Source of the DNA: Rhizopus arrhizus
Taxonomy: Eukaryota > Mucoromycota > Mucoromycetes > Mucorales > Rhizopodaceae
DNA length: 64,000 bases
Assembly: GCA_024220505.1 (NCBI GenBank)
Contig: JAKZZE010000014.1
Location: 1 to 64,000, forward strand
Direction of reading: 5' to 3'
In this document: positions 46,143 through 57,776 of the stretch, one piece after another
How the letters are laid out: every line of letters begins with the position of its first letter
Numbering within the stretch: the stretch's first letter is position 1
The notes under the pieces: model-generated
Told to the model about the DNA's origin: nothing
The model's database searches: none
What the model saw: only the letters and a program-made list of their open reading frames with translations
Made by a program: the position numbers and the translations under genes

Positions 46143-46766
46143 TTAAATGTGTATATAACACGTACGCCTCTTTAAAAAAGTGTGTGTTACGTTTAATTTT
46201 TTTTTTATTCTTGGCAGCTTTTCTACTTTACTTTTTTATTTTTCTATTATCCTACATGATTGATTTATCTGATCTTTCTTTTGTGCACATCGGATTAGAA
46301 ATATACATATAATTTTATACACATTATAAATTATAGAGCATCATTTATTGGTCATATAATAAACTGCTGTCATTCCGAAAATGAAGGCACCAAAAGAGGA
46401 AATCACTTGGCATATAATTTAAACTCAGACTTTTAATATTTTGTTTGTCTTCTAATGTATTCTTACACACAGGCACATGTATTAAGTTTCATTGAAATAA
46501 AAAAACAAGGAATCCAATAAGAAAAAGCGTAATTTCATGGCTTGGGGCATTTATTTATCTTGTATTCACTGCTCCCTTTCCTCTCCCCCTTTTTTTCTTT
46601 TTCTTTTCCCCGGAAAAAAATATATGAAAAAGAATATTCTTTTAAAAATGAAAAGTTTATGGAAAAAAAAAGTAGATGAATTATTAAAAGAGAGTTATAC
46701 GGACATATAAATTATATTTTTTCCTTTTTTTTCATTTTTTCATTTTTTTTTTTTCATTAATTTGTA
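46143..46766. other. Intergenic region
   Basis: No gene seen. A C/T-rich stretch (46568-46612) and T-rich tract (46720-46755) precede the next start codon and may form its core promoter. Confidence 0.5.
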
Positions 46767-47841
46767 ATGTCTTTGGATCCTTTTCAATCAAGACAATTAC
46801 CAATTGTGTATGAAGAAAATGATCCTTATAGAATGGTAAAGAAGACTCCACACAGGCTGGGTAATTATGATTATTATATTATTGTTCATACTTTAATGTT
46901 AAATAGATTTGGATAACTCTGATGTTGCTCATTCACGTACTGCTTCAGATAGTAGTACAAGTAAATTATATAATTCACCTATTGAATACAACGACCCTTA
47001 TTATAATAAAAAACAGCCCAATAGAGAACCGAATAGAACCAATTCATATTTACCTTATTCACATCATCGTAGAGATCCAAGCCAACCTCCTGCATCATCC
47101 ATGTACATAGAAGATTATACACCACATACTTCAACTACATTAGGTGTTGGTTCCATGTTGCATGATAGTTTAGCTGAACAAATTGATAATACCCGATTCA
47201 CTTCACCAGCCACAGCAGCAGCAAAACAAACAGACACAATCATTCAAGAACTAGCGCAGAATAAAAAGAAGAAGCGAAAGACATTCTGTTGTGGACTTGG
47301 CTATCGTTCTATTGCATTCATTGTCATCTTATTTATTGTAGTCATCGCTATCATTTGGTACTTTGTTTGGCCACGAGTGCCAAATCTAAATGTCAGTGAT
47401 GTCGATGATAACATGAACATCCAAGTAGTCACTAACAGCAGTATCAAATACATCTCAACACAGTGGAATATGAGTCTTACTGCAGATAATTCAGAAAATT
47501 GGGTTCCTACACGGTTTGATTCAATCGATTTTATTCTATCAGACGAGAGAACTTCTGCTGTCTTTGGCAATGGTACCTTAGGATCTACTGTACTATCACC
47601 TAAAAAGAAATCTTTGATTATTGTTCCTATAGATATTTATTATGAAACAGACTCAATTAATGATGCGACCTTTCAAGATCTCTATAATGCCTGTGGTGTT
47701 CAAATCTCTTCTAACACGCCATATGAAAACTCTCAAGATCTTTTGAATATCACAATTCATGTCACATATCATATTGCAGGCATTGTTTGGACTCCCACTG
47801 CTAACATAACTGTACGTGGTTTAGGTTGTCCAGCAAGTTGA
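46767..47841 (+). CDS. Single-pass membrane protein with LEA2-like extracytoplasmic domain (342 aa)
   Basis: Exon 1 (46767-46860) and exon 2 (46907-47841). The cytosolic N-terminus of about 160 residues is disordered, rich in Tyr, Ser, Pro and Asn. A basic-Cys collar (KKKKRKTFCCGLGYRS) precedes the single membrane segment (IAFIVILFIVVIAIIWYFVW). It is followed by an outside domain beginning PRVPNLNVSDVDD and containing several N-glycosylation sites (NSS, NMS, NGT, NIT). PRVPNL and the beta-rich pattern resemble LEA2-type domains of fungal vacuolar or plasma-membrane proteins. The CC next to the membrane may be palmitoylated. Role unknown. Confidence 0.75.
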
Positions 47842-49726
47842 TATATACTTAGTCATACCCCTAATTACTACTATTATTACTATTACTACTATTATTGCTA
47901 CTACTACTACTACTGCTATTACTACTATTACTATGACAATGCTTTCCGTACCAATTTGTGGATTTATAAAAATAAACTGCGAGAATTTAAATCTCAACTG
48001 GTAGCTTTACTGGCTTCCAAACTACAACTTCTTCTTAGTTGTTGGGTTATTCGTACTCCGATTCTAGATGGGGTTATAGACACCTGGATTTTATTGGCTT
48101 TCAGTATTCATTAGGTCCGGCATCAAACTCTGATTTAAATTTTGCCGAAACAGTATTTATCAAATGGAAATAAGTCATGATTTTAAAATAGTTTCTTTAC
48201 AGGCCTCATATATAGTGTAATTCCCTTAAAAAAATCAATGGCTTTGATTCATTAAGCTTCCTGTGTAGGATGAGCCTGACCAATGGGAGATTATCCTAAA
48301 ATACTAAAATCCTAATTCAATCATTGGGATAAAGCCAACCACGGAAAAAGCTGTTGATATTTTATCATGCAAATATGGTTCGTTTATACATTTATCCAAT
48401 CTACTCAGCAAAACAAGCCATTCAAAATGCTCAAGAGGTGCAAAGTACTTTATTCTATTTGCACAAGTTATTTTGTTTTGTTTTAATGGCATTTCTAAGA
48501 ATTACTTACACATTTTGGGCTTGACTGATCTATTTAAGCGTTGCGAGAGAAAATACTAGCCTCTTTTTTTTTTTCTGGTTAACATGTCTAATATATGCTG
48601 ATAGTCGAGGTGTTTTTGAGATGAATTCCTTTGCTTAGCTATCGGTTGTTTTTGTACTTGCATGTATAAGCTGTAGCTCTTTTTTGTTTTTTCTATAATT
48701 TCTTTCGACATGTCAAAGATTAAAATTAAACATGTGTAGTTTATAAGGAATCTATGGCGATTTCTTTAAAGGCTTCTGTCCAATGACCACCTTCATATTG
48801 TGCAACATCCAACTGTAAGACTTGAGTACTCTTGTGTATTTGGTTTAGAAGCTTGCTCCATCTCGGTATGACCTTCTCAAGCATCTTTTTTGAATTTGAC
48901 TTTTCTATTGAATTTGAAATATAAAAGTACGAATTATTCTTTGAGCGTGTATGATGTTATTAATTGATCCATGTTGTAATAACCAGTCCTCACAGTGCGC
49001 GGCTTAGAAAGCAATTTAAACAATAGATGTTTTGAATAAAAAGCGCGACTCGGAAATCTATGTATCACATCGGATGCCCAATTGAAGTAGAAACTTCCTG
49101 CAATAAAAAAGATTTAAATCATTCAGGCTAGAAACGCGTCATTTTTATAAAGCATGATTTGATTATAAAAACAAACCTATAGTCACTCCTTAAAAAAAGC
49201 CAAGGCCAATGTGAGACCCCAACTTTGCTTTTCAAATTGCCACAATTAGTACTGTCTTCAAAGGACAGTCAAGCCGACAATTGTAGAGGAAACAGACCGA
49301 AGAAAAGGATAAGTAATCGATTTGTCAAGCTTGCATTTTTTCCCCTCCTCTTTGTTCCACTACATACTTTTATTCCCAAAAATATAAACCAATTGATTTA
49401 AAATAAAAGTTATATTTGAAACCGACATAAAGACTATAACTATTGATATAATTTTATAATAAAACTCGAACAGAAGAATCCTTCATCTGTGATCTCGGAT
49501 GATAAAATTAGTACACTGACAGTTCTTTTTACACAAAAAACGTGCTTTTTTGCAATCTTTCTCTTGATTGGCTGAAATTTGCCTTTATTTATTTGCCTCA
49601 GTTTCTATCGTTACATCCGACTGTTGAAATCAGATCCGCAAAGAAAAAAAATTGTTCACTACTATACACCCTTGATCCATTACTCAAAAAAGGGTATTAT
49701 TCCTCGAGTTTTCATCTTTTATATTG
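47842..49726. other. Non-coding region with a microsatellite and a possible gene remnant
   Basis: 47862-47937 is an imperfect (TAC/TAT)n microsatellite. On the minus strand about 49100-48746, two adjacent coding-like pieces can be read (GSFYFNWASDVIHRFPSRAF and VLQLDVAQYEGGHWTEAFKE), perhaps the end of a decayed gene or spliced exons. I could not build a complete model or name a family. Confidence 0.35.
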
Positions 49727-49728
49727 TA

Positions 49729-49875
49729 CAGTCGTTCCACTGCCACTTCAACACTTTTTTGAAAAAGGTGGCCGGACTTTAGAGAAAAACTGACTAGTCT
49801 TTTGAACACAATTTGATCCAAAAAAGGGAAGTTAAATTGCACATTTTTTCGAAGATGAATCGCTCAAAAAATAAA
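49729..49875 (+). repeat. Left TIR (147 bp) of the 4.6-kb element
   Basis: Inverted copy of 54168-54314 with about four mismatches, three of them in bases 16-25 from the tip. The TA duplication lies immediately outside. Confidence 0.94.
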
Positions 49876-49914
49876 TTAGTTTGGTCAAATCTTTGGTCAA
49901 ATTCAAGAAAACGC

Positions 49915-50583
49915 CTAGATGGGATTTCTATTGGAGCAGTTATCAAATTGATTAATGGAATGCTTAACAAAGTGTTGCAAGTGCTCAGCAGGAATAGCTT
50001 CACTTGCTCCAATGATTCTTGAGCCGAGTGTCTCAACATCACCGAACTTTGTACGCTTGATTTTGCTTTTCAAGACAGCCCAAAATTGCTCAATAGGATT
50101 CAGCTCAGGTGAATAAGGAAGAAGGTATACCGGGATATTTCCCCTTTTGATAATGATTGTGTCCATCATGCTTGGTACGTGAGTTGGAGCATTGTCTATA
50201 ACAATATGGAATTCTCGCATTTCAGGAAATTCGTTTATAATATCCATAGTATCGCTGATAAGCTGAACATAATGACCAGAGGTAATCCTCTCAGGAACAG
50301 AGATTCTATCTTTAGGTGCTTTTCTTGTTGTAGCACTAACAACTTTTCTCTTTTTTTTTTATGTCTCCAGACTCTCTCATGGTCAAATTAACAGCACCAA
50401 AAGCAGAAGTTGCTCCAATAACAATTTGCAGATCGGCCCTAGTGGAAGGCGTTTCAACAATTGCAGCAGATCCTTTTGCTGACCAGCCTCGACTACGACG
50501 CGTGCTGATGTCAAAATCTGACTCATCAACAAAGATGCAGTTCTTTAGGAAATTAATGACCTTCTCAGTCCATTCTTTAACCT
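49915..50583 (-). pseudogene. DD34E transposase of the 4.6-kb element, N-terminal part decayed
   Basis: From about 50579 the frame is open for about 220 codons: VKEWTEKVINF, CIFVDESDF (first Asp), a basic linker (KKKRKVV), HIVIDNAPTH (second Asp) and YSPELNPIEQFW (Glu), then SKIKRTKFGD and the terminal HSINQF motif. Thirty-four residues separate the second Asp and the Glu. A TAG stands directly before the VKEW block, and upstream pieces (SIVAKFMKQECNLSLK near 50,660) are in other frames with stops, so the DNA-binding half is damaged. The family is the same as that of the dead copy at 38041-39192. It would excise elements with CAGTCGTTCC tips at TA sites. Catalytic residues are intact, but the full enzyme cannot be made as read. 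Confidence 0.85.
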
Positions 50584-50699
50584 AAGCTGCACAGGCTTCA
50601 AGTATTGTCGCAATTTCTTGTAACAACATGACGAATTACTACTTTGAGGCTGAGATTGCATTCTTGTTTCATGAATTTTGCGACTATAGACTCTTTATT

Positions 50700-52509
50700 T
50701 TTAATCCAGCGAAGCTTTTGATCAAATCTTCAGACAAGCAAGATAGTTGGTCATAAGAAGCTTGTGTGTTTGATTGTGCTCGGCTTTTCAATTCTTTTTG
50801 CTGTATCTATGCCATCCCAGAACGAAGCTTGTAAGATGCATTACTTACGAAGAAAGAATGCTGCTTGATAGTCACTTTGTTTGTCAACTTTTCAGGATCA
50901 CAACCTACACTATAGACAATATCTCAAATACCAGGATCAATGCTAATGATACGACCATTCTCAATAACGCCAAAAGGGTTCTTGTAGAGAGGATAGAGAC
51001 CTTTGATCCAGTTGCTGATATTATTGCAAGTCTTTTGTATCTTTGTTTCTTTTTGACCTTGTGGCACAAAATTGATTGCATGTTTTTCGAAGAGGATACT
51101 GATCATATGACCATCCATCTTCATACCATAGGCCAATTGGGCTCTGTTTTCGATTCTTACTAGGTCAGAAAGAGTATCCCACAGTTGCCGTTTGTTGTCT
51201 TGATTGAAGTAGTAGTAGTCAAAGTAAGTCAGGCGAATAAAAGTACCATCATGTACAATCAACTGTAGGGGTACTGAAAGATGATTGTCATATGCCTTTC
51301 GGAATAAATGATACAGTAGGTTCACCCCACTTAGAGGTACATGAACAATTGAATGACTGCTTTTTGGAATCAGACTCCAAAGTTTGATAGAGAGATTAGG
51401 CAGCGAATTAGCAATTTGAAGTAGGCGATAGCTCAGTCGAAAGTACTTGAATGGATGAGCAGAGGCATTTTCGTAGTCGTTTATTTGATCATAGTTGACA
51501 TCAGCAAATTCAGCCTCATAGACTAGACGTATCTGATTATACTGCTCATTCAAGTTCACAAAGGCAGAAAGTTCTGCATCAATTTCTTGGTCATCTTCTT
51601 CACGAAAAGCAATGTTTTCAAATGGTCTATGATTGACAATACCATCAACAGCTTTTCTGGCTAATACTTGAAAGGTGTAAGTATAAAGCAATAAGGATCT
51701 GAATTCTTGTAATTTTATATCACCTAAAGCCATAATAGGCAATCTTCCAAGAAATTGCTGTTGATTGAGAAAACAGCCCTTGAAAATACGCAAGATCCAA
51801 AGCTTAGTGTTCAGCAAGTGCATCACAGCATCTACAACAAAAACAAATAGTAAGTCTGTGTAATTAGATAAGTACAAGATCCTTACTTTGTATAATGGTA
51901 GCCCCATATAGACGAGAGATGTCGTCATGTAGTTGACCAAGTGTTGGGATAGGATAGGCATATTCATCAGAACCAGGGACGTTTCTTGAAATATCAAAGC
52001 CACCAAAGTTTCTTGGAATTGATGAATGAAATCGCTGATGAAGAAAATTTGAGCAACAAGAATTATTAAACACAGAGACCTCTCTATCAACTTACTACTC
52101 TTGTATTTAAGTGATGGGTACCAATGGCTACTTTACGAGAAACGTTAGACCAGAAAGCGATGTCGGTTACTTTTGGAAATAATTGATTGCTTTCGGGTGT
52201 TGACTTAATCAATATGATCTATTGAAAAATTATTTCAGCAGGCTAAAATAATGTTGAGCAATTTAGTTCGATTTGAGACAGGCGATGTTTGATATCATCA
52301 TTTTGCAAATATTGGCGCATATGTATGTTAGCATTGATTATTTGTTGATATTGCTGTTCATAGTGGCGAATGAGAGCGAAATGAGTTTCATTGTTATGAA
52401 CAAAAATTTGTATTTGTGCCGTTAATTATGCCTGCAATAAAAGTTCATCTTGACTCAAGTCATTTCTACGAAGCTGGTTTAGACGGGCTTCAAGTGATTG
52501 TCTTTCCAT
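50700..52509 (-). pseudogene. Fanzor1-like (eukaryotic TnpB/OMEGA) RNA-guided nuclease remnant
   Basis: Coding pieces with GT-AG introns: a helical, Gln/Arg-rich start (ATG at 52509; in-frame TAA at 52428-52426), then about 52225-52096, 52034-51897 and 51831-50924. The long third piece contains YGMKMDGHMISILFEKHA, like the conserved TDG-x-SVSLLF strand before the catalytic domain in TnpB/Fanzor. It then has GRIISIDPGI, which fits RuvC motif I (D-P-G), immediately followed by TGA. Beyond the stop the frame still reads like the family (VYSVGCDPEKLTNKVTIKQ, LKSRAQSNTQAS) with another stop (TAG), and then runs into transposase sequence near 50,700. RuvC-II, the zinc finger and RuvC-III are not found, so the C-terminal third is missing. 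Fanzor genes are known from eukaryotic mariner-type elements. Assignment rests on motifs only. Confidence 0.6.
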
Positions 52510-53125
52510 TCTAATTTGGTCTGACAGGTTTTTGGCATTGACAATAATGTTCACAATGTTACTTTATTATAGAAAAATAATTGTGTTCTGAAGGTTTTTA
52601 GACCAGTAGCTCTCAAACTATCAATAAATGCTAAGCTATGATCATGAAGGAGTAAAGGCGTGAATCTAAATTAAGACATTGTTTGTTTACAGCTGAGATG
52701 AAAGACGTATTTCTTTGTCTGCATAAGACAGGTTTTTTATGTACAAGAATCAACACTGAGTATGGAAAGAAAGCTTGAATGTCCTGATTTATTCAAGAAA
52801 TAATGAGTGTTCTCTTCAATTTTTGTTCAATAAAGAATTATATGTTTGTAAAGCTCTTTGATATCAAAAGCTAGAATTACACCTCAAGTTTTAATGTATA
52901 GTTTGGTTTGTCTGCCTATGTATCGTTTTATGCAAAAAGCGTAAAAAAGAAAGCATTAGCCTATACTTTCTGTAGACAAGACAAAATTTTCAAATTGCTA
53001 TTCAAATCTACTTATAAGCGTATATCTTTTATCGTGTGTATGTAACTAATATACAGAGTATAAGACTATCTTATGTTTTGTTTGTGAGTATTCTTAGACA
53101 TAAAATGGTTCTAGTTCTTCTATGA

Positions 53126-53743
53126 TCACTTCTTGAAAATAGGTGCGTTCAGTTCCTCAGATAATTCAGATTTATAAATAGCATGGCAGTAAACATATTG
53201 ATCTCTGTGATCAGAGACAGCACGTGATTCAGAAGCAATATGAGCAAAGTGTCTGTTAAGGGCAACACTAACTTCTCGCTTGCCAAAGTCCTTTCGAAGA
53301 CAACCCTCAATTTGCTGCTTTACTGAAGCAGATAAATAAAGAAATCTCAAGTCATCAACACTACCAATGACAAGATTGTGCTGATTTTTGTATGTGATGC
53401 TGACAGCGTCGAAGTCAAACAGGTAGCTTACTGCCATCTTTGCAGTACAATCAATCTTCTTCGACTGCTTCTGAATTGGTCTAGAAACTGCTTCGGCATT
53501 TTGACTTTCACGCTTCTTGCAAGCGCTGGCGAGATGGCGATAGTAGAGCGCAGTCCAGGGTTTTGTGATCTTTGCATGCTTGACACTACGCTCATTAACT
53601 CGAGGAGCATATTTGTTCTTATGGATCCACTTAACACCATGGATTTCGGGCTCCTTTTCAACGTAGTCTTTCCACTCAGAGACAGGGACGGTGACTGAAG
53701 AAACAGTGACAGGAGCGTATTGATGAAAAATAACAGAAGACAT
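53126..53743 (-). CDS. Accessory ORF of the 4.6-kb element, Mutator-transposase N-terminus-like (205 aa)
   Basis: A single open frame, the first gene behind the right TIR. It contains IDCTAKMAVSYLFDFDAVSITYKNQHNL followed by VIGSVDDLRFLYLSASVKQQIEGCL, RKDFGKREVSVALNRHFAH and SDHRDQYVYCHAIYK. This succession (Cys-Lys strand, HN-L-x-GS, VKQQI, KREV, HRDQ) resembles the region preceding the DDE domain in Mucoromycota MULE-like transposases with WRKY/GCM1-type fingers. No catalytic part follows; the last residues (SELSEELNAPIFKK) are unlike the family. It may be a captured DNA-binding module or a decayed fragment. Unlike its neighbours it has no internal stop. Role unknown. Confidence 0.55.
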   Translation of the reverse strand: MSSVIFHQYAPVTVSSVTVPVSEWKDYVEKEPEIHGVKWIHKNKYAPRVNERSVKHAKITKPWTALYYRHLASACKKRESQNAEAVSRPIQKQSKKIDCTAKMAVSYLFDFDAVSITYKNQHNLVIGSVDDLRFLYLSASVKQQIEGCLRKDFGKREVSVALNRHFAHIASESRAVSDHRDQYVYCHAIYKSELSEELNAPIFKK

Positions 53744-54167
53744 CCTGTTAAAAAGTTAATGTTTTATTTTGTTTATAAAAATGACGTTTGGTAGTAGAAG
53801 AAAGGGGTAAGAAAATGAAAAATAATTCTTAGAAAGAATCGTAGTAAAACATGTCACATATCCTCATTTTTTTCTGCGCCTTTTTTGAGATGAAATAAGT
53901 AAATCAATTAAATTATAAGGCACAAATCAAAGCATTTCCAAAGTCTCTATTTCCTGGTAGTTTTCCACTTTCAATTTCCGAAAGGGGTGCCTTTTTTTGC
54001 CATTTATTTTTTCAATGATGGATATTATTTATTTTTCGATATGACCAAAGCTTTTTTTTTTGTTTCTTTGTCTGCTCTATGAGAAGGAATGTACTGCGGG
54101 TGGTAAGTCGAAAAAAAAAGTGAACCTAAACTCGCTCTCAAATAAAAAGCAGCTCAAATTTTGTAAT

Positions 54168-54314
54168 TTTATTTTTTGAGCGATTCATCTTCGAAAAAAT
54201 GTGCAATTTAACTTCCCTTTTTTGGATCAAATTGTGTTCAAAAGACTAGTCAATTTTTCTCTAAAGTCCGGCCACCTTTTTCAAAAAAGTGTCGAGGTGA
54301 CAGTGGAACGACTG
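54168..54314 (-). repeat. Right TIR (147 bp) of the 4.6-kb element
   Basis: Inverted copy of 49729-49875. It would hold the promoter of the first minus-strand gene of the element. Confidence 0.94.
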
Positions 54315-54316
54315 TA

Positions 54317-54689
54317 TTGCAAGAAATAGCTATTTTTAAAAGGGAAAATAAACAGTATTCAAAATGAACTTTATTTAATGTTGCAAATAAACATTGATCT
54401 TCTCTCTTCCCCTTTCCACTCTATTTTATGAGCGTGGGTAAATTGGGCGGATTTTATAATTCGAGAACACAGATTATGCGAATTAAATTTTTATAAAAAA
54501 ATTTTTTCTTTTAAATTTCAGCTCTTCTTTTTTTGTTGTTTTTGATCTCTCTCTCTCTTTCTTTCTCTCTTTCTTTTTTCTATATGGATTAATATATTAA
54601 AAAAAGAAAAGCTATAGAAAAGTTTATTATTCCTTTTTATTTTACTTTCTAAAAATAATCATATCATTTTGTAAATATATTTCATATTC
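54317..54689. other. Intergenic, probable promoter of the alpha-arrestin gene
   Basis: A CT-rich tract (ctctctctctttctttctctct, about 54547-54570) lies 120-140 bases before the arrestin start. No gene seen. Confidence 0.5.
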
Positions 54690-55948
54690 ATGGTTGGCAA
54701 ATCAAGTGATTTAAAGATTGAACTATCTTCAACGGATGTCATTTTATATGGTCATTCTTCTGAATCCTCTGGTAAACTACTACAAGGCTCTGTGATCTTG
54801 AGTTTATCAGAACCTATGAAAGTACGTTCGATCACTTTAAATTTTCTTGGTAAAATAAAAGTTGCTTGGTCTGAAGGTAAACTGATAAGTAAGCAAAGCA
54901 TGTTACTTAATTTATAAAAGGTATAGGACACCATCAGCATTATCATAAACAAGAAAAGGAAATTATGGAGAAAAAATGGCAGTTTGTACCCATCCTGGAT
55001 CAAGCTCACAAAAAGGCTTTTACTTTGGGTCCTGGCGAACACAAATGGGATTTTGAACTCATGTTACCCGGTGACTTGCCTCAATCTCTGGAAGCTGAAG
55101 GAGGCCAAGTAGTCTATCGATTGAAGGCTGTTGTTGAGCGAACAGCATTTATGCACAATATTATCAAGAAACAACCAATAGAGATCATTCGATGCATGTT
55201 GCCTTCTGAATCCGAACTGATACAGACACTTGAGATACACAACACATGGACTGAAAAAATGATGTACGATATCGTCTTACCTTCCAAAGTTTATGCTCGC
55301 GGTCATACAATTCCCATCACATTTCACATTACTCCCATCGCCACTCGACTTCGTGTAAGATCTCTGATGGGCTCACTCAAGGAATACTGTACTTACACAA
55401 CCAGCGAAAGCAGTAAGACAGATACTCGTATCGTCAAATCACTTAAACAGGAACATCCATTTGATGATATGGATCAAGACACTGTTTGTTGGACAAAGAT
55501 GATCGAGCTTGATATTCCTCCCATGTCTTCCCATTTGGCATTTTGTGATGCAGAAAATGATATGATTCGAATTCGACATAAGCTCAAGTTTGTCATTTGT
55601 CTTGTTAATGCGGATGGTCACCTCTCCGAACTACGATGCTCTGTGCCGATTGTGATCATCTCTTCAGTTGTCGCTCAGCAGACTGAACTCACTTTACCTG
55701 CTTATGATCAGACCTGGCAATCAGTCCTTTGTGTCAACCCTCAGGACGTGCCTCAGCAGCAGCATCAAGTAAATGATGAAGAATGGTGGCAAGGCCAAGA
55801 TTTGTCTCGTGTACCTTCTTATCAGACAGCAGCTCAGCAAGCTCCCGTTGCTTTATCCACTTCTCTGCCATCTTACGATCAATTGATCGTTGGATCACCG
55901 AGACGCAATACCATGTTTGGTCAATTGTCCATGTCTCCCGCACAATAA
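54690..55948 (+). CDS. Alpha-arrestin (ART family ubiquitin-ligase adaptor)
   Basis: Exon 1 (54690-54876) and exon 2 (54921-55948) give 404 residues. The N-terminal arrestin fold has DLKIELSSTDVILYG, LQGSVILSLSEPMKVRSITL and the basic/aromatic linker HHQHYHKQEKEI, then FTLGPGEHKWDFELMLPGDLP. The C-terminal arrestin domain starts about IIRCMLPSE and includes PSKVYARGHTIPITFHITP. The tail has LPAYDQTW, VPSYQT and LPSYDQL, variants of the PY motif that binds WW domains of Rsp5/Nedd4 ligases. Such proteins bring the ligase to plasma-membrane transporters to trigger endocytosis. No canonical PPxY is present, so ligase binding may be weak or through the LPxY variants. Confidence 0.88.
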
Positions 55949-57059
55949 TTAAAAAGAATGCATTTCAAAAAAAAGTAGAAATTAATTATACAACATTATC
56001 AAACCATCCACCACCCCCACCTCCTTCTCTTTACTTTTACATGTAATAATAATAAACCACCTGTTCAAAACATAAAATGAACTAAATAGGTTCTTGAGAA
56101 GATAACAATGACTATCTTTTCAGTCAGACATACGTCAACTTCACTCTCGCCGCATCTGTGAGTTCCAATGAATAGGATATTATTGCAATACCAATTCAGT
56201 ACTTTGCAAATGACAATAAGCTAAACGGTTTTTTATACATACTTGCTTTTTAGAAAATAAAAAGTGCTCTTTAATTTGTTAAGGTTTATCAGAAATCTAA
56301 GAGAGAACATTAACAAAGCACTATTCGTCACAAACAATTTTATATTAACAAATTGCGTTTATCTGCAAGTTGTACATGTTCATTCAACCATTAAATTTGC
56401 CAATAAAAAAGAATATTTCTAATTAAATATGATCAATCCAAAGGTAATACTAAAGCAAAAATTGAAATCTTTTATGTACTATAAAATGTTTTTTATTACT
56501 TCTTTAGTAATAACTCAAAGAAAAGCCTATAAAGAACAATAGAAAACACAGAGGGAAGCTGGTCTCTAATGCAAGAAGGCTTCTTGAGAATTGAAGAGTA
56601 TTCAGAAACATTCCGCCTTTAATGTAGTTGGCTAAAACAATATTTTCTATAGTCTGTAAAAATAAACTCAATGACTATCAGCAAAGAAAGCTTTCAAAGA
56701 TAACGCTGGCGTACAAGGCAGACATAGGATTTCGGTCTAAAATCGACCCATCTTTAAATTATCTGCACAAAGAAGACGATAGAAATTGCAGTGATGATTC
56801 ACGGACCAGCACTATAGTCAAAGAAAGCTCGTTTAATTGTTTTTCTAACGATCCTTTCATGATAGATTTTGACAAGCCAAATATAGTAAAAGTAATAAAA
56901 ATACGTGATAGCTGCTAGTAAAGCGTATAATGAACAGAAAAAGAAACAATGGAATAGGTACAAAAAGAATCATGCCACTTAAAAGGTATGTGGTCTGTGT
57001 GTGATTTAGACTGTGAAATACTCAAAAACTATGTGGTGGCCCATTATGTGACAGAGCCA
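55949..57059. other. Gene-poor AT-rich region
   Basis: No supported gene. The open frame at 56628-56918 has no recognisable features. Confidence 0.5.
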
Positions 57060-57492
57060 AAAATTAAGCCGGCAGCTGGGGCCTAATTAACAGACTTTGT
57101 GACTCAGACAGTTGCTCAAGTGTTTGATACTCTATCCTTTGCGCCTTATTCATTGGTTTTTCAGCAGTAAGAACAGTAACCGGAGGATGATAGTCAAGTT
57201 TCGAAATGGGAGGATAGAACTCATTGATAGATTTATGTACAATATCAGATCACAAGGGAGAGGTACGAAAGGACATGTTCATGTGCAATACGTTTGTCAT
57301 GAATTCTGAAGAAGCCCAGTCATATTGAGGACGAGTACCAAAGAGGTAAAGCGATGCAGTGTCATTCTCAGATTGCGACGGATTGCCTTATTCAGAATCC
57401 ATAGGTGTAATGGACCGTTGTTGTATTGTTGTTGCAAAGAAATCATTTGCTGTTGAAACAATTGTAATTGTTCTTCAATGGAGAACATGTTG
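57060..57492 (-). pseudogene. Possible decayed gene of unknown family
   Basis: The minus strand reads a Gln-rich start (MFSIEEQLQLFQQQMISLQQ at about 57490). After a frame change come protein-like stretches TASLYLFGTRPQYDWASSEF, an in-frame TGA, then SINEFYPPISKLDYHPPVTV and a stop at about 57060. Two disruptions in 430 bases suggest a relic. Family unknown. Confidence 0.4.
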
Positions 57493-57732
57493 TTTTGCTG
57501 TATTGTTCGAATGAAAAAGAAGATTGATAAGGACAATAACGGTCTTTATTTACTTTTATATATTTGCTTATAATTCTAAATTCGTTCGAATAAAGTAATA
57601 AAAGAAAATTTCAGAATATTCATTTTTCCATTTTGTTCTGACGTTCTCAAACAATTCTTGGGAGAATTATCGACTTGGAATCATTATACAACAGTACTCG
57701 TCTAGAGGCGGCATTGGAATAAAATCCTGGCA

Positions 57733-57733
<1 letters not shown>

Positions 57734-57772
<39 letters not shown>
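57734..57772 (+). repeat. Poly(A) run of 39 bases flanked by 5-bp direct repeats
   Basis: An uninterrupted run of 39 A is bounded by GGCAC on both sides (57729-57733 and 57773-57777). This may be chance or a short retroposition of poly(A) with target duplication. Confidence 0.9.

Positions 57773-57776
<4 letters not shown>

Larger units (their letters stand above)
49729..54314 (-). mobile_element. 4,586-bp Tc1/mariner-like transposon carrying a Fanzor-like gene
   Basis: The element begins CAGTCGTTCCACTG and ends CAGTGGAACGACTG, with TA on both sides (49727-49728 and 54315-54316). The 147-bp TIRs differ at about four positions. Inside, on the minus strand in order, are an ORF resembling Mutator-transposase N-termini (53743-53126), a Fanzor1-like nuclease remnant (about 52510-50700) and a DD34E transposase (about 50800-49915) that ends about 40 bp from the left TIR. 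It is about three times longer than a normal Tc1-like element. Near-identical TIRs suggest a fairly recent insertion, yet its genes are damaged, so it may have been mobilised in trans. Confidence 0.9.

Noticed and set aside
50774..51163. Plus-strand ORF of 129 codons opposite the Fanzor-like gene
   Set aside because: It is antisense to conserved motifs and has no recognisable family.
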